The notes below the pieces were generated by a model, which was not told where the DNA came from, made no database searches, and was given only the letters and a program-made list of their open reading frames with translations. A stretch of 47,161 bases of DNA from Candidatus Sericytochromatia bacterium (GTDB lineage: Bacteria; Cyanobacteriota; Sericytochromatia; S15B-MN24; JAQBPE01): NCBI GenBank assembly GCA_035285325.1, contig JAYKJB010000056.1:1-47161 (forward strand), read 5' to 3'. A program made the position numbers and the translations under genes. Each line of letters starts with the position of its first letter. The first letter of the stretch is position 1. Below, piece by piece: positions 24,510-33,225 of this stretch.

Positions 24510-26606
24510 ATGCGCATCGTTGGATTGATGTCCGGTACTTCCCTGGATGGGCTCGACGCCTGTCTGGTCGAGGTCGAAGGGGTCGGGGAGCGATTGCGTT
24601 GGGAGGTCCAGGCGACGCAATCGCTGGCGCTGCCGGAGTCGTTGCGGGGGGAACTCGAACGGGCCGTGCGGGGGCAGCCGATGCCGGCCGCCGATTGGGC
24701 CCGTTTGAACGCGGACTTCAGCCGCCAACTGGTGCTCGCGGTGGAAGCGTGTGTCGGCTCAGCGGGTCTGCCGCTGGCGGCCCTTGACCTGGTCGCCTCC
24801 CACGGGCAGACCATCTGGCATGCGCCGAGCGCTGGCTCGCCATTCACCTGGCAGCTTGGCCACGGCGCTGTGTTGGCGGCATTGACGGGCGTCACGACCG
24901 TCTCTGACTTTCGCGTGGCGGATGTCTGCCTGGGGGGGCAAGGGGCACCTCTGGTGCCGTACGTCGATCGCCTGCTGGCGAGTCACCCTCGGGCCTTGCG
25001 ACCGGGCGGCGCGGTTTTTCTGAACCTGGGGGGCATCGCCAACATCACGTGGGTGCCGCCTCAAGGGGCGGAGGCTTCGCTGTTGGCCTGCGACACGGGA
25101 CCCGCCAACATGGTGCTGGATGCGCTGGTCCAGCACCTGTCAGGCGGGGCCAGGCGGTTCGACGAAGACGGTCGTGGGGCCGCCGAAGGCCGGGTCCACG
25201 AGGCCCTGCTGGCGCGTTGGCTCGCCCGCGACGCTTTCCTGGCCCTGCCACCGCCCAAGTCCACGGGCCGTGAACATTACGGGGCAACATTCCTGGCTGG
25301 CTTGCTGTCCGATGCGGCTCAGGAAGGTCTTGGTGAAGCGGATCTGCTGGCGACCGTCACGGCTTACACGGCGGAATCGGTGGCGGAGGCCGTGCGTCGG
25401 CACGTCCCGGCCCAGCTGGCCGACCTCGGCGTGTTTGTGAGCGGAGGCGGTGCCGCCAATCGGACCCTGCTGTCCATGCTGCGCCAGCGGCTGGCGCCGG
25501 CCAGCCTCGATAGCGTTGCCGTGCTGGGGGTCGATCCGGATTTCAAGGAGGCCTGGGCCTTCGCGCTGCTGGCCTATCAAACCGTGGCGGGCGAGCCAAA
25601 TGTCGTGCCCGCAGCCACCGGGGCCCGAGAGCCCTGGGTGCTTGGCGTGGTGGCGCCAGGTCGCAATTATCGCCGTCTGATCCTCGGCCCGACCCTTCCC
25701 ATCGGGGTGACCGGGGTGGCGACCGAGTCGGTCAATCCGGCCAGCCGGGGACTGGATACCCTCAACGCCCGCGAGGCCGTGGCCGTCATGCACGCTCAGG
25801 ATTGGGATGCGGTGCGGGCCGTAGGGGAGGCGACACCGGCGATCGCCGCGCTGGTGGACTCCACGGTGGCGGCCATGCGCGCAGGCGGCCGACTTTTCTA
25901 CGTGGGCGCGGGCACGAGCGGTCGCCTCGGCGTGCTGGACGCCAGCGAGTGTCCCCCTACCTTTTCCACGCCTCCGGAGTGGGTGCAGGCGGTGATGGCC
26001 GGGGGCGACATTGCCCTTCGACAGGCGGTGGAGGGGGCCGAAGACGATGCCCGTGCTGGTGCCCAGGACCTGCGCGACCGGGGCCTGCGGGCGGGGGACG
26101 TGGTGGTCGGCATCAGCGCGAATGGTGGGGCCCCTTATGTCAGGGGGGCCCTGGAACTGGCGCGCACCTGCGGGGCGGTCGCGGCCTTGCTGACGTGCAA
26201 CCCACAGCCGGCGGCGGGGGCTGAGTTGGACCATCTGGTGGTGATTCCGACCGGTCCTGAAATCGTGGCCGGCTCCACCCGTCTGAAGGCCGGGACGGCC
26301 ACCAAGCTGGTGCTGAACATGCTCAGCACGCTGACGATGGTGGCGCTGGGCAAGGTCTACGACAACCTGATGGTCGATGTCACGATCTCCAATCAGAAGT
26401 TGCGCAAGCGTGCCGAGTTGCTGGTGGTCCGGTTGACCGGGCTGACTTCAGAGGCGGCGGCTGTCCTGCTCGACGCTGCAGCCGGGCGGGTGAAACGCGC
26501 CGTGGTGATGCACCATCAGAATGTCGATGCCGACGGCGCCGATGCCTGTCTGGCCCGTTCTGGAGGACGCTTGCGCCCCTGGATGCCGGCTGAGGCGCTG
26601 GCCTGA
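24510..26606 (+). CDS. anmK-murQ: Bifunctional anhydro-N-acetylmuramic acid kinase / N-acetylmuramic acid 6-phosphate etherase (AnmK-MurQ fusion)
   Basis: The product has 698 residues joining two cytoplasmic recycling enzymes. Residues about 1-390 are AnmK: phosphate motif [13 protein letters not shown] (5-17), [26 protein letters not shown] and [12 protein letters not shown]; it cleaves the 1,6-anhydro ring and phosphorylates to MurNAc-6-P. Residues about 403-698 are Mur[21 protein letters not shown] with the catalytic Glu near 480, VEGAEDD near 508, and the SIS-fold SANGGAPYV and [12 protein letters not shown] segments; it cuts the lactyl ether to give GlcNAc-6-P. The product of the first domain is the substrate of the second. 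The join is short (TLPIGVTGV). Most bacteria carry separate genes. ATG at 24510 with TGGAG. Confidence 0.92.
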   Translation: MRIVGLMSGTSLDGLDACLVEVEGVGERLRWEVQATQSLALPESLRGELERAVRGQPMPAADWARLNADFSRQLVLAVEACVGSAGLPLAALDLVASHGQTIWHAPSAGSPFTWQLGHGAVLAALTGVTTVSDFRVADVCLGGQGAPLVPYVDRLLASHPRALRPGGAVFLNLGGIANITWVPPQGAEASLLACDTGPANMVLDALVQHLSGGARRFDEDGRGAAEGRVHEALLARWLARDAFLALPPPKSTGREHYGATFLAGLLSDAAQEGLGEADLLATVTAYTAESVAEAVRRHVPAQLADLGVFVSGGGAANRTLLSMLRQRLAPASLDSVAVLGVDPDFKEAWAFALLAYQTVAGEPNVVPAATGAREPWVLGVVAPGRNYRRLILGPTLPIGVTGVATESVNPASRGLDTLNAREAVAVMHAQDWDAVRAVGEATPAIAALVDSTVAAMRAGGRLFYVGAGTSGRLGVLDASECPPTFSTPPEWVQAVMAGGDIALRQAVEGAEDDARAGAQDLRDRGLRAGDVVVGISANGGAPYVRGALELARTCGAVAALLTCNPQPAAGAELDHLVVIPTGPEIVAGSTRLKAGTATKLVLNMLSTLTMVALGKVYDNLMVDVTISNQKLRKRAELLVVRLTGLTSEAAAVLLDAAAGRVKRAVVMHHQNVDADGADACLARSGGRLRPWMPAEALA

Positions 26607-26611
26607 CGTCG

Positions 26612-26884
26612 ATGCATTGGATGTACGTGCTGCTGTGTGCCGACGGGACGCTGTACACCGGCTACACCACGGATGTCGCGCGGCGTCTGGCGGTCCATCA
26701 GGCGGGCAAGGGCGCGCGTTACACCCGTTCCCGCCTGCCCGTCCGCTTGCTGGCCGGCTGGGCCTATGACTCCAAGCGCGCCGCGATGGCCGCCGAGTGG
26801 CATTTCAAGCGGCTCTCGAGGGAGCGGAAACTGGCCTTGCTCGTGGCCACGGCGGGCCAGACCAGCGGTCCTCCACTTCCCTGA
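26612..26884 (+). CDS. GIY-YIG domain protein (YhbQ-like)
   Basis: The product has 90 residues, almost entirely one GIY-YIG nuclease fold: [22 protein letters not shown] (core Tyr and Arg), a [14 protein letters not shown] segment and the [12 protein letters not shown] helix with Glu. Members of this small free-standing branch are linked to DNA repair or damage tolerance, though biochemical roles are unsettled. It begins 5 bases after the anmK-murQ stop and so rides on that transcript, probably without functional connection. An ATG three codons downstream is an alternative start. Confidence 0.85.
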   Translation: MHWMYVLLCADGTLYTGYTTDVARRLAVHQAGKGARYTRSRLPVRLLAGWAYDSKRAAMAAEWHFKRLSRERKLALLVATAGQTSGPPLP

Positions 26885-26901
26885 CCGCCGCAATCAGGCT
26901 T

Positions 26902-28704
26902 TCAGGGCTGTGGCAGACGGAAGGCCTGGCCGGGATAAATCCAATGGGGATTGCTGATCCGGTCGCGATTGGCCCGATAGAGTTCCGGCCAGCGGAAGGG
27001 ATCGCCGAGGTGGGTCGCGGCGATCGCCCAGAGGGTGTCCCCTGCGCGCACCACGTACTTGAGGGCATGGTGCCGTCGCGTCGCCGGGATCGCGATGATC
27101 TGTCCGGCGTAGAGCCAGCTCGGATTGGCAATCTTGTGCCGATTCAGTTGATAGAGTTCTTGCCACCGCTCCGCCGAACCGAGATAGCGGCGGGCCAGCA
27201 GCGAGAGTGACTCTCCGGGCTGAACCGTGTGGTAGTGGGCGACCGGGGCCTCATAACCGGCCTGGCCCGGCAGCAGGGTTTCGGCGGCGCGCGCGCTGGG
27301 GGGCATTCTCAGGGACGTATGGGGAGGTAACACGGTCTGGGCCAGCAGCCGGTCCTGATTCAGGGCCCAAATCTCGCGCCAGCGCTCGGGATCGCCCAGG
27401 TGGCGTGCCGCCACGGCGCGCAGCGTATCACCCGGGCGGGTGGTCAGCATCCGCTCCTCGCCCGCTGCGGGGGCTTGTCTGGCGGAAGGCGTTACCGCGG
27501 CCCCTTGACCAAGCGATGTCGGCGTGGGCGTCTCGCCCTCGGCGGGCTCTGCCGCAGGCAAGTGGACGACCTGGCCCGGGCGAATCAGGTCAGGGTCGTG
27601 AATCGAGGCCGCGTTGAGTTCGTAAATCTGGGTCCAGCGTTCCAGATCGCCGTATTCCCGCAGGGCGATCAGCGAGAGGCTATCCCCCTGATGCACCACG
27701 TATTCTTTGACCCGCGGCTGGACCCTCACCCTGGGGGTAGGAGGACGCAAATGACCAAGTGGCGAGGGGCGAGCGGCGTGCGGACGAGGGGGGACGGATG
27801 CCGGCGGCGAAATCTCGGCCCCGCCGGGACTTGCGGCATGGGTTGGCGGCACGTGAGCGGGCGTGGTCGGCCCGGCTGCCGCGGGGACAGGCGTGGGCAC
27901 CGGCGTTTGCTCCAGCCAGGGCGAGGGGGGAGCGGTTGCTGGTTTCTCCGTGGGCGGCTCCGTCGGCGCTTCCGTTTGGGGAGCGGACGGCGTGGGCGGC
28001 GGCTCGGTGGGCTCGCCAGGAGATGCCTGGTCCCTATCGTCCCGCGGCTCCACCACCCGCCAGCGGAAGGGGTCCTTTGCGAAGAGCACCGCCGCGCCTC
28101 CAGCCAGCAGCGCCAGCGCCAGGACGAGCTTGAGCCAGGGCCGACCTCTGGGCTGTTCGTCGTCACCCGGGGGCAGCCCCGCCAGTCCGCTGGGCAGGGC
28201 TTCTCCACCGAAGAGCGGTTCAGCCCCACCATTCCGCAGCAGAAAACTCGGGAAGGCCTGGTCTTCCTCTCCGTCCCGCTGCCGCGCGGGCGTGACGGGC
28301 GGCCGGACGAAGGCAGGAATGTCCTCTGGCGGTGGGGGAGCCGCCGACGTGGAAGGCGAGACGGGCTGTTCCGTCGGGGCCGAAGGGGGTGTTGGTGGAG
28401 GAGGGGCGACGCCCTCCCCACCGGGAGCCGTGGGGGCCCCCTCCGGGGAGGCGGGCCTCTCCGGGACGCTCTCGGCGCGGGGAGGGGGGACGGCTTCTGG
28501 GGGAGCTTCCGGCCCCGGAGCGGCGGCGGGCTTGCGGCCCTCGACCTTCGGGACCATGCTGGGGTCGACGCTTTTCACCAGGCGCCGGAGGCTGTCACCG
28601 AGTTGGTCCATCTCGGGCGCTCCCTGGGAGGACCAACGGTTCAGAAGGTCAATTTCTCGGGCGATGTCCTCGCGCTTTCGAAACTCGGTCACGGTGATCC
28701 CCAC
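26902..28704 (-). CDS. Membrane protein with four LysM domains and Pro-rich linkers
   Basis: The product has 600 residues with an unusual order. About 1-55 is charged and helical; about 56-185 is very rich in Pro, Ala and Glu. One membrane helix lies at about 190-208 (PWLKLVLALALLAGGAAVLF), then a second Pro-rich linker (about 225-330). Four LysM domains follow near 335-385, 420-470, 495-545 and 552-600, each opening with a G-D/E-S/T-L pattern such as QGDSLSLIA or AGDTLWAIA. LysM binds N-acetylglucosamine in peptidoglycan, so the C-terminal part should face the wall and the N-terminal part the cytoplasm. The layout loosely recalls FimV/TspA polar proteins. Start is GTG at 28704, or GTG at 28692; neither has a good ribosome site. 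It converges with the GIY-YIG gene. Confidence 0.8.
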   Translation of the reverse strand: MGITVTEFRKREDIAREIDLLNRWSSQGAPEMDQLGDSLRRLVKSVDPSMVPKVEGRKPAAAPGPEAPPEAVPPPRAESVPERPASPEGAPTAPGGEGVAPPPPTPPSAPTEQPVSPSTSAAPPPPEDIPAFVRPPVTPARQRDGEEDQAFPSFLLRNGGAEPLFGGEALPSGLAGLPPGDDEQPRGRPWLKLVLALALLAGGAAVLFAKDPFRWRVVEPRDDRDQASPGEPTEPPPTPSAPQTEAPTEPPTEKPATAPPSPWLEQTPVPTPVPAAAGPTTPAHVPPTHAASPGGAEISPPASVPPRPHAARPSPLGHLRPPTPRVRVQPRVKEYVVHQGDSLSLIALREYGDLERWTQIYELNAASIHDPDLIRPGQVVHLPAAEPAEGETPTPTSLGQGAAVTPSARQAPAAGEERMLTTRPGDTLRAVAARHLGDPERWREIWALNQDRLLAQTVLPPHTSLRMPPSARAAETLLPGQAGYEAPVAHYHTVQPGESLSLLARRYLGSAERWQELYQLNRHKIANPSWLYAGQIIAIPATRRHHALKYVVRAGDTLWAIAATHLGDPFRWPELYRANRDRISNPHWIYPGQAFRLPQP

Positions 28705-28794
28705 TGCGGCTTGTGTGATCCATGGTACAAAGCCGAGCGACCGGCGTCAAAACCAGCAGAGAAGCAAATCGGGCGTGAAGGCTCGTGAGGCCGC

Positions 28795-28825
28795 AACAGA
28801 AAGCCACGGCCCAACGGGCCGTGGC
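28795..28825 (-). terminator. Rho-independent terminator of the CxxC mini-protein gene
   Basis: A perfect 10-bp stem GCCACGGCCC / GGGCCGTGGC with a 3-base loop (28803-28825) is followed on the minus strand by CTTTCTGTT. The U-run is imperfect. It separates the small gene from the LysM gene downstream. Confidence 0.72.
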
Positions 28826-28875
28826 GAGTAAAGTCTGTCAGCGTGGGCGACGATGGGGCTTCCCCCAGCCGCCAA

Positions 28876-29055
28876 TCAGGCGCGTGCGTGTTCGCTACGG
28901 AACGCGTTGGGCTGCACCAGCTTCACGCCACGGTAGCGCTTGACCACCGTGAAACAGCCGGGGCAGTAATCCCCTTGACCGCCAGGCATCGAGACCGTAA
29001 AGGCCGCGCAACTGGGGCACACGCAAGGGGCAGCGGTTTTCAACGTCGAGAGCAT
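28876..29055 (-). CDS. Small double-CxxC (zinc-ribbon-like) protein
   Basis: The product has 59 residues. Two Cys pairs, CVCPSC and YCPGC, are spaced about 18 residues apart, as in small zinc ribbons; an extra Cys lies within the first knuckle. The remainder is basic (VVKRYRGVKLV). The ATG at 29055 has a near-perfect AGGAGG 6 bases upstream. The gene has a good promoter 125-155 bases away, a long leader able to fold into several hairpins, and its own terminator. That is a lot of apparatus for a mini-protein and argues for high or regulated expression. Function unknown; a rubredoxin-like or ribosome-associated role is conceivable. Confidence 0.75.
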   Translation of the reverse strand: MLSTLKTAAPCVCPSCAAFTVSMPGGQGDYCPGCFTVVKRYRGVKLVQPNAFRSEHARA

Positions 29056-29175
29056 CGGATCCTCCTCATTGAGAATTCGGTCGAACGAGGCCAACTGGAA
29101 CTTTCAGCCCCCTCTGTGGGGCTTGGGGCGTCTCACGAATGTGAGTGGTCTGGCCATCGTGGGCAGACCGTCCTT
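29056..29175 (-). promoter_or_regulatory. Structured 5' leader of the CxxC mini-protein mRNA
   Basis: About 120 bases between the predicted transcription start and the AGGAGG/ATG. Reading the minus strand, three stems are possible: GGTCTG/CAGACC, CTCAC-ATTC-GTGAG, and GCCCC-ACAGA-GGGGC. No known riboswitch core was recognised. It could be an RNA switch or simply a stabilising leader. Confidence 0.45.
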
Positions 29176-29181
29176 ATTTTT

Positions 29182-29210
29182 ATAATAACAAACGCTTAAT
29201 CTCAGTTCAA
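29182..29210 (-). promoter_or_regulatory. Promoter of the CxxC mini-protein gene
   Basis: -35 TTGAAC (29210-29205), 17-base spacer, -10 TATTAT (29187-29182) on the minus strand, in an AT-rich island unlike the surrounding sequence. Confidence 0.82.
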
Positions 29211-29258
29211 GCGTCACAGTCGCCAAACCTGATCAAATTTTCAATCGCGGCCCGTCCC

Positions 29259-30944
29259 TCATTCCCGGAGCTCCGCTTCGATGGCCTCGGCCGGGCGAGT
29301 GTTCCAGACCTGGGCTCGGTTGAGGCCCCCCTTGCGTGCCATCTCCACGCCCCAGCGGACGTCCGACATCCCTTCCAGGCTGTGCGCGTCCGGGTTGATG
29401 GCGATCGGGATTCCCAGCTCCCGCGCGCGCGGCAGCCAGCGCCAATCGATATCCAGTCGATGCGGGTTGGCGTTCAATTCGATCACCTTGCGGTGTTGGG
29501 CGGCGGCGGTCAACACCGCTTCCATGTCGATGGCGCTGGCCTCCCGCGCCAGCAGCAAACGACCACTCAGGTGGCCGAGCATGGTCAAACGAGGGTGGGC
29601 GAGGGCCTTCACCAGGCGTTTCGTCATCGTGTCGCCATCCTGGCCGTGACGCGCGTGCACCGAGCCAATCACGAAGTCGAAGCGGCTCAAGGTCTCGTCA
29701 TCGTAGTCGAGATCCCCGTCCGCCAGGATATCGGCTTCGATGCCCGAGAAGATCACAATATCCGGGAATGTCTCCCGCAAGCCATTGATTTCCGCCAGTT
29801 GTTCAGCCACGCGCTCGCGTCGCAGGCCTCGCGCATAGACGGCGGTTTCACTGTGATCGGAAATGCCGAGATAGCGCCAGCCCATTGCCCTGGCCCGATG
29901 GACCAGTTCCGCCAGCGTCGCGCTGCCGTCACTGTAGTGGCTGTGAAGGTGAAAGGCCCCCTGGATATCCGAGAGCACGACCAGTTGGGGGGAAGGCACC
30001 TGGCGAGACCAGTCGGCCAGGCGGCCCGTTTCCCGCGTCTCGGGGGGCATCGGCCAGAGCCCGAGCGTCTCGAAAACCTGCGCTTCCGAGGGGGCCTCGA
30101 GGGGGCGATCGCCCTGCCGGAGGCCTTCTCGTGACAGGTGAAAACCCTGTGCGCGTGCGAGCTCGACCAGTTCGACCAGAAAGCCTGCACTGCCGGTTTG
30201 GAAGAGCAAGGCAAGGCCTTCCTCAGAAGGTGAAGCATGGTGAACGTACACGGGCATCCCGTGGTAGGCCCAGTCGCCTTCAGCGGCTTCCAGCCCGGGC
30301 ACAGCCCCCAGAGCCAGCGACGCCTGAACTGGGTCCACACCGCAGAGCAAGATCTCGATGCGATCGACCGTTTCACATCGCCGTCGCAGGTCGCCCACCA
30401 GGGTGGCACGTCCTGTGACCCGTTGTTCGATGGCGCTGAGCAGTAGCTCGGCGGGACCCAGCACGTCAGCCAGCAGGCGCTGCCCGCGATGGCGTTTCCA
30501 GAAGACGATGGCATCCGACAGCTTGGCCTGGGTCTTGTGCCCAAACCCCGACAGTTCCAGCAAGCGGTTCTCGGAGATGGCGTACTCCAACTCTCCGACG
30601 CTCGCGATGCCCAGCCCGTCGTGCAACGCGCGTACCTTTTTGACGCCCAACCCCGGCAGCTCCATCATTTCGAGCAGACCCGCCGGCGTGCGCGCGCGCA
30701 GCGCATCCAGCGCCGGCAGGCTACCGGTTTCCACCAGGCAGCGGATGTCCTGAAACAGTCCGCTGCCAATGCCCTTGACCGTGCGCAAAGCACCGCTGGC
30801 GATCATCTCGGCCAGTGGTTCACTGATCGATTCCAGCACCCGCGCGCCGTTCTGGAAGGCGCGCACCTTGAAAGGGTTTTCGCCTGCCAGTTCCAGCAGG
30901 GTGGCCATCTCTTCGAGTGCCGCGATCACGTCATCTCTGGTCAT
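29259..30944 (-). CDS. PolX-PHP protein with degenerate polymerase site and intact PHP phosphoesterase
   Basis: The product has 561 residues in the PolX-PHP order: helix-hairpin-helix fingers (about 1-165), PolX palm (about 170-310), PHP domain (about 335-561). The palm signature GSxRRxxETVxDxD reads GDLRRRCETVDRIEI, replacing both catalytic Asp by Arg and Glu. The third site, normally VDLRVV, reads VYVHHA. So DNA synthesis is unlikely. PHP metal ligands look complete: HLHSHYSDG, GISDHSE, GIEADIL, GSVHARH, ELNANPHRLD and NPDAHS. It may serve as a 3'-5' exonuclease or phosphoesterase in repair. The ATG at 30944 has GGAG 8 bases upstream and was preferred to a GTG at 30962. It lies 68 bases after the Nudix gene on the same strand. 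Confidence 0.85.
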   Translation of the reverse strand: MTRDDVIAALEEMATLLELAGENPFKVRAFQNGARVLESISEPLAEMIASGALRTVKGIGSGLFQDIRCLVETGSLPALDALRARTPAGLLEMMELPGLGVKKVRALHDGLGIASVGELEYAISENRLLELSGFGHKTQAKLSDAIVFWKRHRGQRLLADVLGPAELLLSAIEQRVTGRATLVGDLRRRCETVDRIEILLCGVDPVQASLALGAVPGLEAAEGDWAYHGMPVYVHHASPSEEGLALLFQTGSAGFLVELVELARAQGFHLSREGLRQGDRPLEAPSEAQVFETLGLWPMPPETRETGRLADWSRQVPSPQLVVLSDIQGAFHLHSHYSDGSATLAELVHRARAMGWRYLGISDHSETAVYARGLRRERVAEQLAEINGLRETFPDIVIFSGIEADILADGDLDYDDETLSRFDFVIGSVHARHGQDGDTMTKRLVKALAHPRLTMLGHLSGRLLLAREASAIDMEAVLTAAAQHRKVIELNANPHRLDIDWRWLPRARELGIPIAINPDAHSLEGMSDVRWGVEMARKGGLNRAQVWNTRPAEAIEAELRE

Positions 30945-31012
30945 TTTTTCGTCTCCGTCCACGCCATCATTTTAGGGCGAACACAGCCTGCCGTAGGCCC
31001 GCTGGCGCGGCC

Positions 31013-31561
31013 TCAGCCCCGGCGCTCGCGGGTTGGTCGCCGCGAGGTGGCCCAATCCATCAGGGTGCGATGGTGGTTGGGGTAGGCGATCTGTGAAGCC
31101 GGCGGGAGGTCTTCGGCGGTGTAGAAGGCCATCTCGGTCGACTCGGCGTTCGGGCGCCAGGCTCCTCCCACGATGCGGGCGCGGTAGGCCACGTTCAAGG
31201 AGTGGTGAGATACGGTGGCATCGCCGCGGCCGTCCCAGTGTCCAATATAGATCCCGAGTTGTTCCAGCGGTTCAATCTCGAACCCGGTTTCCTCCAGCGC
31301 CTCCCTGCACGCCCCGGCCAGGGGATGCTCCTCCGCCTCCAGAAATCCCCCCGGAAGGTTCCAGAGGCCTCGATAGGGGTCGATCCCGCGACGGACCAGG
31401 AGCACGCGTCCATCGGCGTCCTCGATCACGACGGTCGCACACGGCTTGGCACAGTCGTACCAGACGCCGCGGCAGGCGGGGCAGGTGTCGCGCAGGCGAC
31501 CTTCCAGGGGCTGCGCCTTGGTGGCATGCCCGCAGCGGGGGCAGTGCAGGTGTCGGGGCAT
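31013..31561 (-). CDS. Nudix hydrolase with N-terminal zinc ribbon
   Basis: The product has 182 residues. Residues 5-40 have a zinc ribbon (CPRCG then CPACRG). The Nudix box GxxxxxExxxxxxxREUxEExGU is present (GGFLEAEEHPLAGACREALE, then ETG) at about 71-93. It probably hydrolyses a nucleoside diphosphate derivative; the ribbon plus Nudix order resembles NudC-like NADH pyrophosphatases and ADP-ribose hydrolases, but the box alone does not tell the substrate. The Nudix gene reads away from pepA. The divergent gap holds a perfect 35-base palindrome. The PolX-PHP gene follows on the same strand. Confidence 0.9.
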   Translation of the reverse strand: MPRHLHCPRCGHATKAQPLEGRLRDTCPACRGVWYDCAKPCATVVIEDADGRVLLVRRGIDPYRGLWNLPGGFLEAEEHPLAGACREALEETGFEIEPLEQLGIYIGHWDGRGDATVSHHSLNVAYRARIVGGAWRPNAESTEMAFYTAEDLPPASQIAYPNHHRTLMDWATSRRPTRERRG

Positions 31562-31599
31562 GCCTGCAGCATAGCAGATGGAACCCCAGCCTCAGCCAG

Positions 31600-31634
31600 C
31601 CCCGTGTCGCCTGGCGTCGCCAGGCGACACGGGG
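31600..31634. repeat. Perfect 35-bp palindrome (17-bp arms, one central base)
   Basis: The left arm CCCCGTGTCGCCTGGCG (31600-31616) and its exact reverse complement (31618-31634) flank a single T. It lies between divergent Nudix and pepA genes, 38 bases from each start codon, so it is upstream of both. It is not followed by U-runs on either side, which argues against a terminator and fits a dimer-bound operator, a REP-like element or a cruciform. Confidence 0.85.
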
Positions 31635-31672
31635 TAAACTGGCGGTTCCACTCCCTCATCCTAGGCGACTAT

Positions 31673-33154
31673 ATGCAGCTTGAATTCACGAATGCCTCGC
31701 TGACCGAAGCGGTCGTTGACGCCCTGGTCCTGTCTTTCCCGGAGTCCGAGGCACCGCCCGCGGACCTGCCCGAAGTGCTTCGCCCCTGGCTGGAAGCCGC
31801 CTGGGCGGATCACACGTTCCGGGGGGCGGAAGGGGCGTGCGAGGTGCTGTATCCCATTCCAGGTGTGGGGGCCCGGAGGCTCGTGCTGCTGGGCCTCGGG
31901 AAGGACACTCTCACGCCGGAGGCCTGGCGCAAGGTGCTGGCGGCTGCGGTGGGTGCCCTTCACGGCAAGGCCCGTTCGATGGCCGTCGGCCTGCCTGCCC
32001 AGCTGCCGCCTGCTGAAGCGGCGGAAGCCACGGCTGAGGCGGTGGCGCTGGCGGCCTTCGAGACGCGCCTCTATCAGACGGCTGAGGACAAGGACAAGAA
32101 AGACGAGCAGAAGCTGGCCACGCTGTGGCTGGGCCTGGCGGCAGACGGACCAGAGGCGACGGCCGCCCATCGTGGCTTGGACCTGGCGCGGGTGGTCAAT
32201 CGGGCGCGCACCCTCTCGAACATGCCCGGCAACAAGTTGACGGTGTCCGATCTGCGCGACGAGGCGCTGGCGGTGGCCCAGCGGGCGGGCCTGACGGCCC
32301 GGGTGCTGGAGTTTGAAGACCTCCAGCGAGAGGGATTTGGCTGCCTGGTGGGAGTCGGGCAGGGCAGCGCCCATCGCCCCTGCTTCGTGGCGCTGGAGTA
32401 TCACGGGGCGCCGGTCGCCGACGCCGCTCCCATTGTGCTGGTTGGCAAGGGGATCACCTTCGATACGGGCGGTATCTGTATCAAACCCCGGGCTGGCATG
32501 GAAGAGATGAAGACCGACATGCACGGCGTGGCGACCGTGCTCGGCGTGCTGGAGGTGGCGGCGGCCCGGCAGTTGCCTCTCAACCTGGTGGGGTTGCTGC
32601 CGATCGCGGAGAACATGCCGAGCGGGCGGGCGCTCAAGCCCGGGGATCTATTGACCGCCTACAATGGTCTCGTGGTCGAGGTGATCGACACGGATGCCGA
32701 GGGTCGGCTGATTCTCTCCGATGCGCTGGCCTACGGGGCCAAGCATTATCAGGCGCGCTACACGATCGATGTGGCGACACTGACAGGGTCGATCATCATG
32801 GCGCTGGGATACGCGGCTTCGGGCCTGTTCTCGACCGACGACGCCCTGGCCGAGGCCCTGAGGCAGGCGGGAGAGGCCACGGGTGAGCGTCTCTGGCGCT
32901 TCCCGATCTGGGACGCTTACGAGTTCATGGTGAAGAGCGACATCGCGGACCTGGCCAACTCGCACCCTGAGAAGGGGGACGCGATCGCTGGGGCCATGTT
33001 CCTGAAGCGTTTTGCCGGGGCAGCGCCGTGGGCGCATCTCGACATCGCGGGTCCTTCCTATCTGTCCGAGGGCAAGGACTACCGTCCCAAAGGCTCGACC
33101 GGGGTCGGGATCCGCTTGCTGATTCATTGGCTGAGCCAGCTCACGACGGCCTGA
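31673..33154 (+). CDS. pepA: Leucyl aminopeptidase, M17 family
   Basis: The product has 493 residues, the usual cytosolic M17 size. The N-terminal macro-like domain (1-160) is followed by the catalytic domain with VGKGITFDTGGICIKP, MKTDMHGVA and the signature DTDAEGRL (canonical first residue Asn is Asp here). The metal ligands Lys, Asp and Glu are present in these motifs. It removes N-terminal residues from peptides, working as a hexamer with two metal ions. The ATG at 31673 was chosen because the family homology begins there; a reading frame open to 31202 runs across the palindrome. No strong ribosome site is visible. Confidence 0.92.
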   Translation: MQLEFTNASLTEAVVDALVLSFPESEAPPADLPEVLRPWLEAAWADHTFRGAEGACEVLYPIPGVGARRLVLLGLGKDTLTPEAWRKVLAAAVGALHGKARSMAVGLPAQLPPAEAAEATAEAVALAAFETRLYQTAEDKDKKDEQKLATLWLGLAADGPEATAAHRGLDLARVVNRARTLSNMPGNKLTVSDLRDEALAVAQRAGLTARVLEFEDLQREGFGCLVGVGQGSAHRPCFVALEYHGAPVADAAPIVLVGKGITFDTGGICIKPRAGMEEMKTDMHGVATVLGVLEVAAARQLPLNLVGLLPIAENMPSGRALKPGDLLTAYNGLVVEVIDTDAEGRLILSDALAYGAKHYQARYTIDVATLTGSIIMALGYAASGLFSTDDALAEALRQAGEATGERLWRFPIWDAYEFMVKSDIADLANSHPEKGDAIAGAMFLKRFAGAAPWAHLDIAGPSYLSEGKDYRPKGSTGVGIRLLIHWLSQLTTA

Positions 33155-33176
33155 ATCGCGCGGGCAGGCAGATAGC

Positions 33177-33209
33177 AAAAACCCCCCAGCGCTGACTTGC
33201 GCTGGGGGG
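33177..33209 (-). terminator. Rho-independent terminator of clpC
   Basis: Perfect 11-bp stem with arms CCCCCCAGCGC / GCGCTGGGGGG and a TGACTT loop (33182-33209). On the minus strand it is followed by a run of five T, so it ends clpC transcription. pepA converges from the other side and may share the hairpin without a U-run. Confidence 0.88.
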
Positions 33210-33225
33210 CCGTCTTCTGGAACGC

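Noticed and set aside
22754-24895. nagZ reading frame extended by 181 residues
   Set aside because: The extension runs into the divergent anmK gene and its upstream region, is unlike NagZ, and a GTG with a good GAGGAA exists at 24352.
31202-31672. N-terminal extension of pepA by 157 residues
   Set aside because: It would overlap the Nudix gene on the other strand and cross the palindrome; M17 homology begins at the ATG at 31673.
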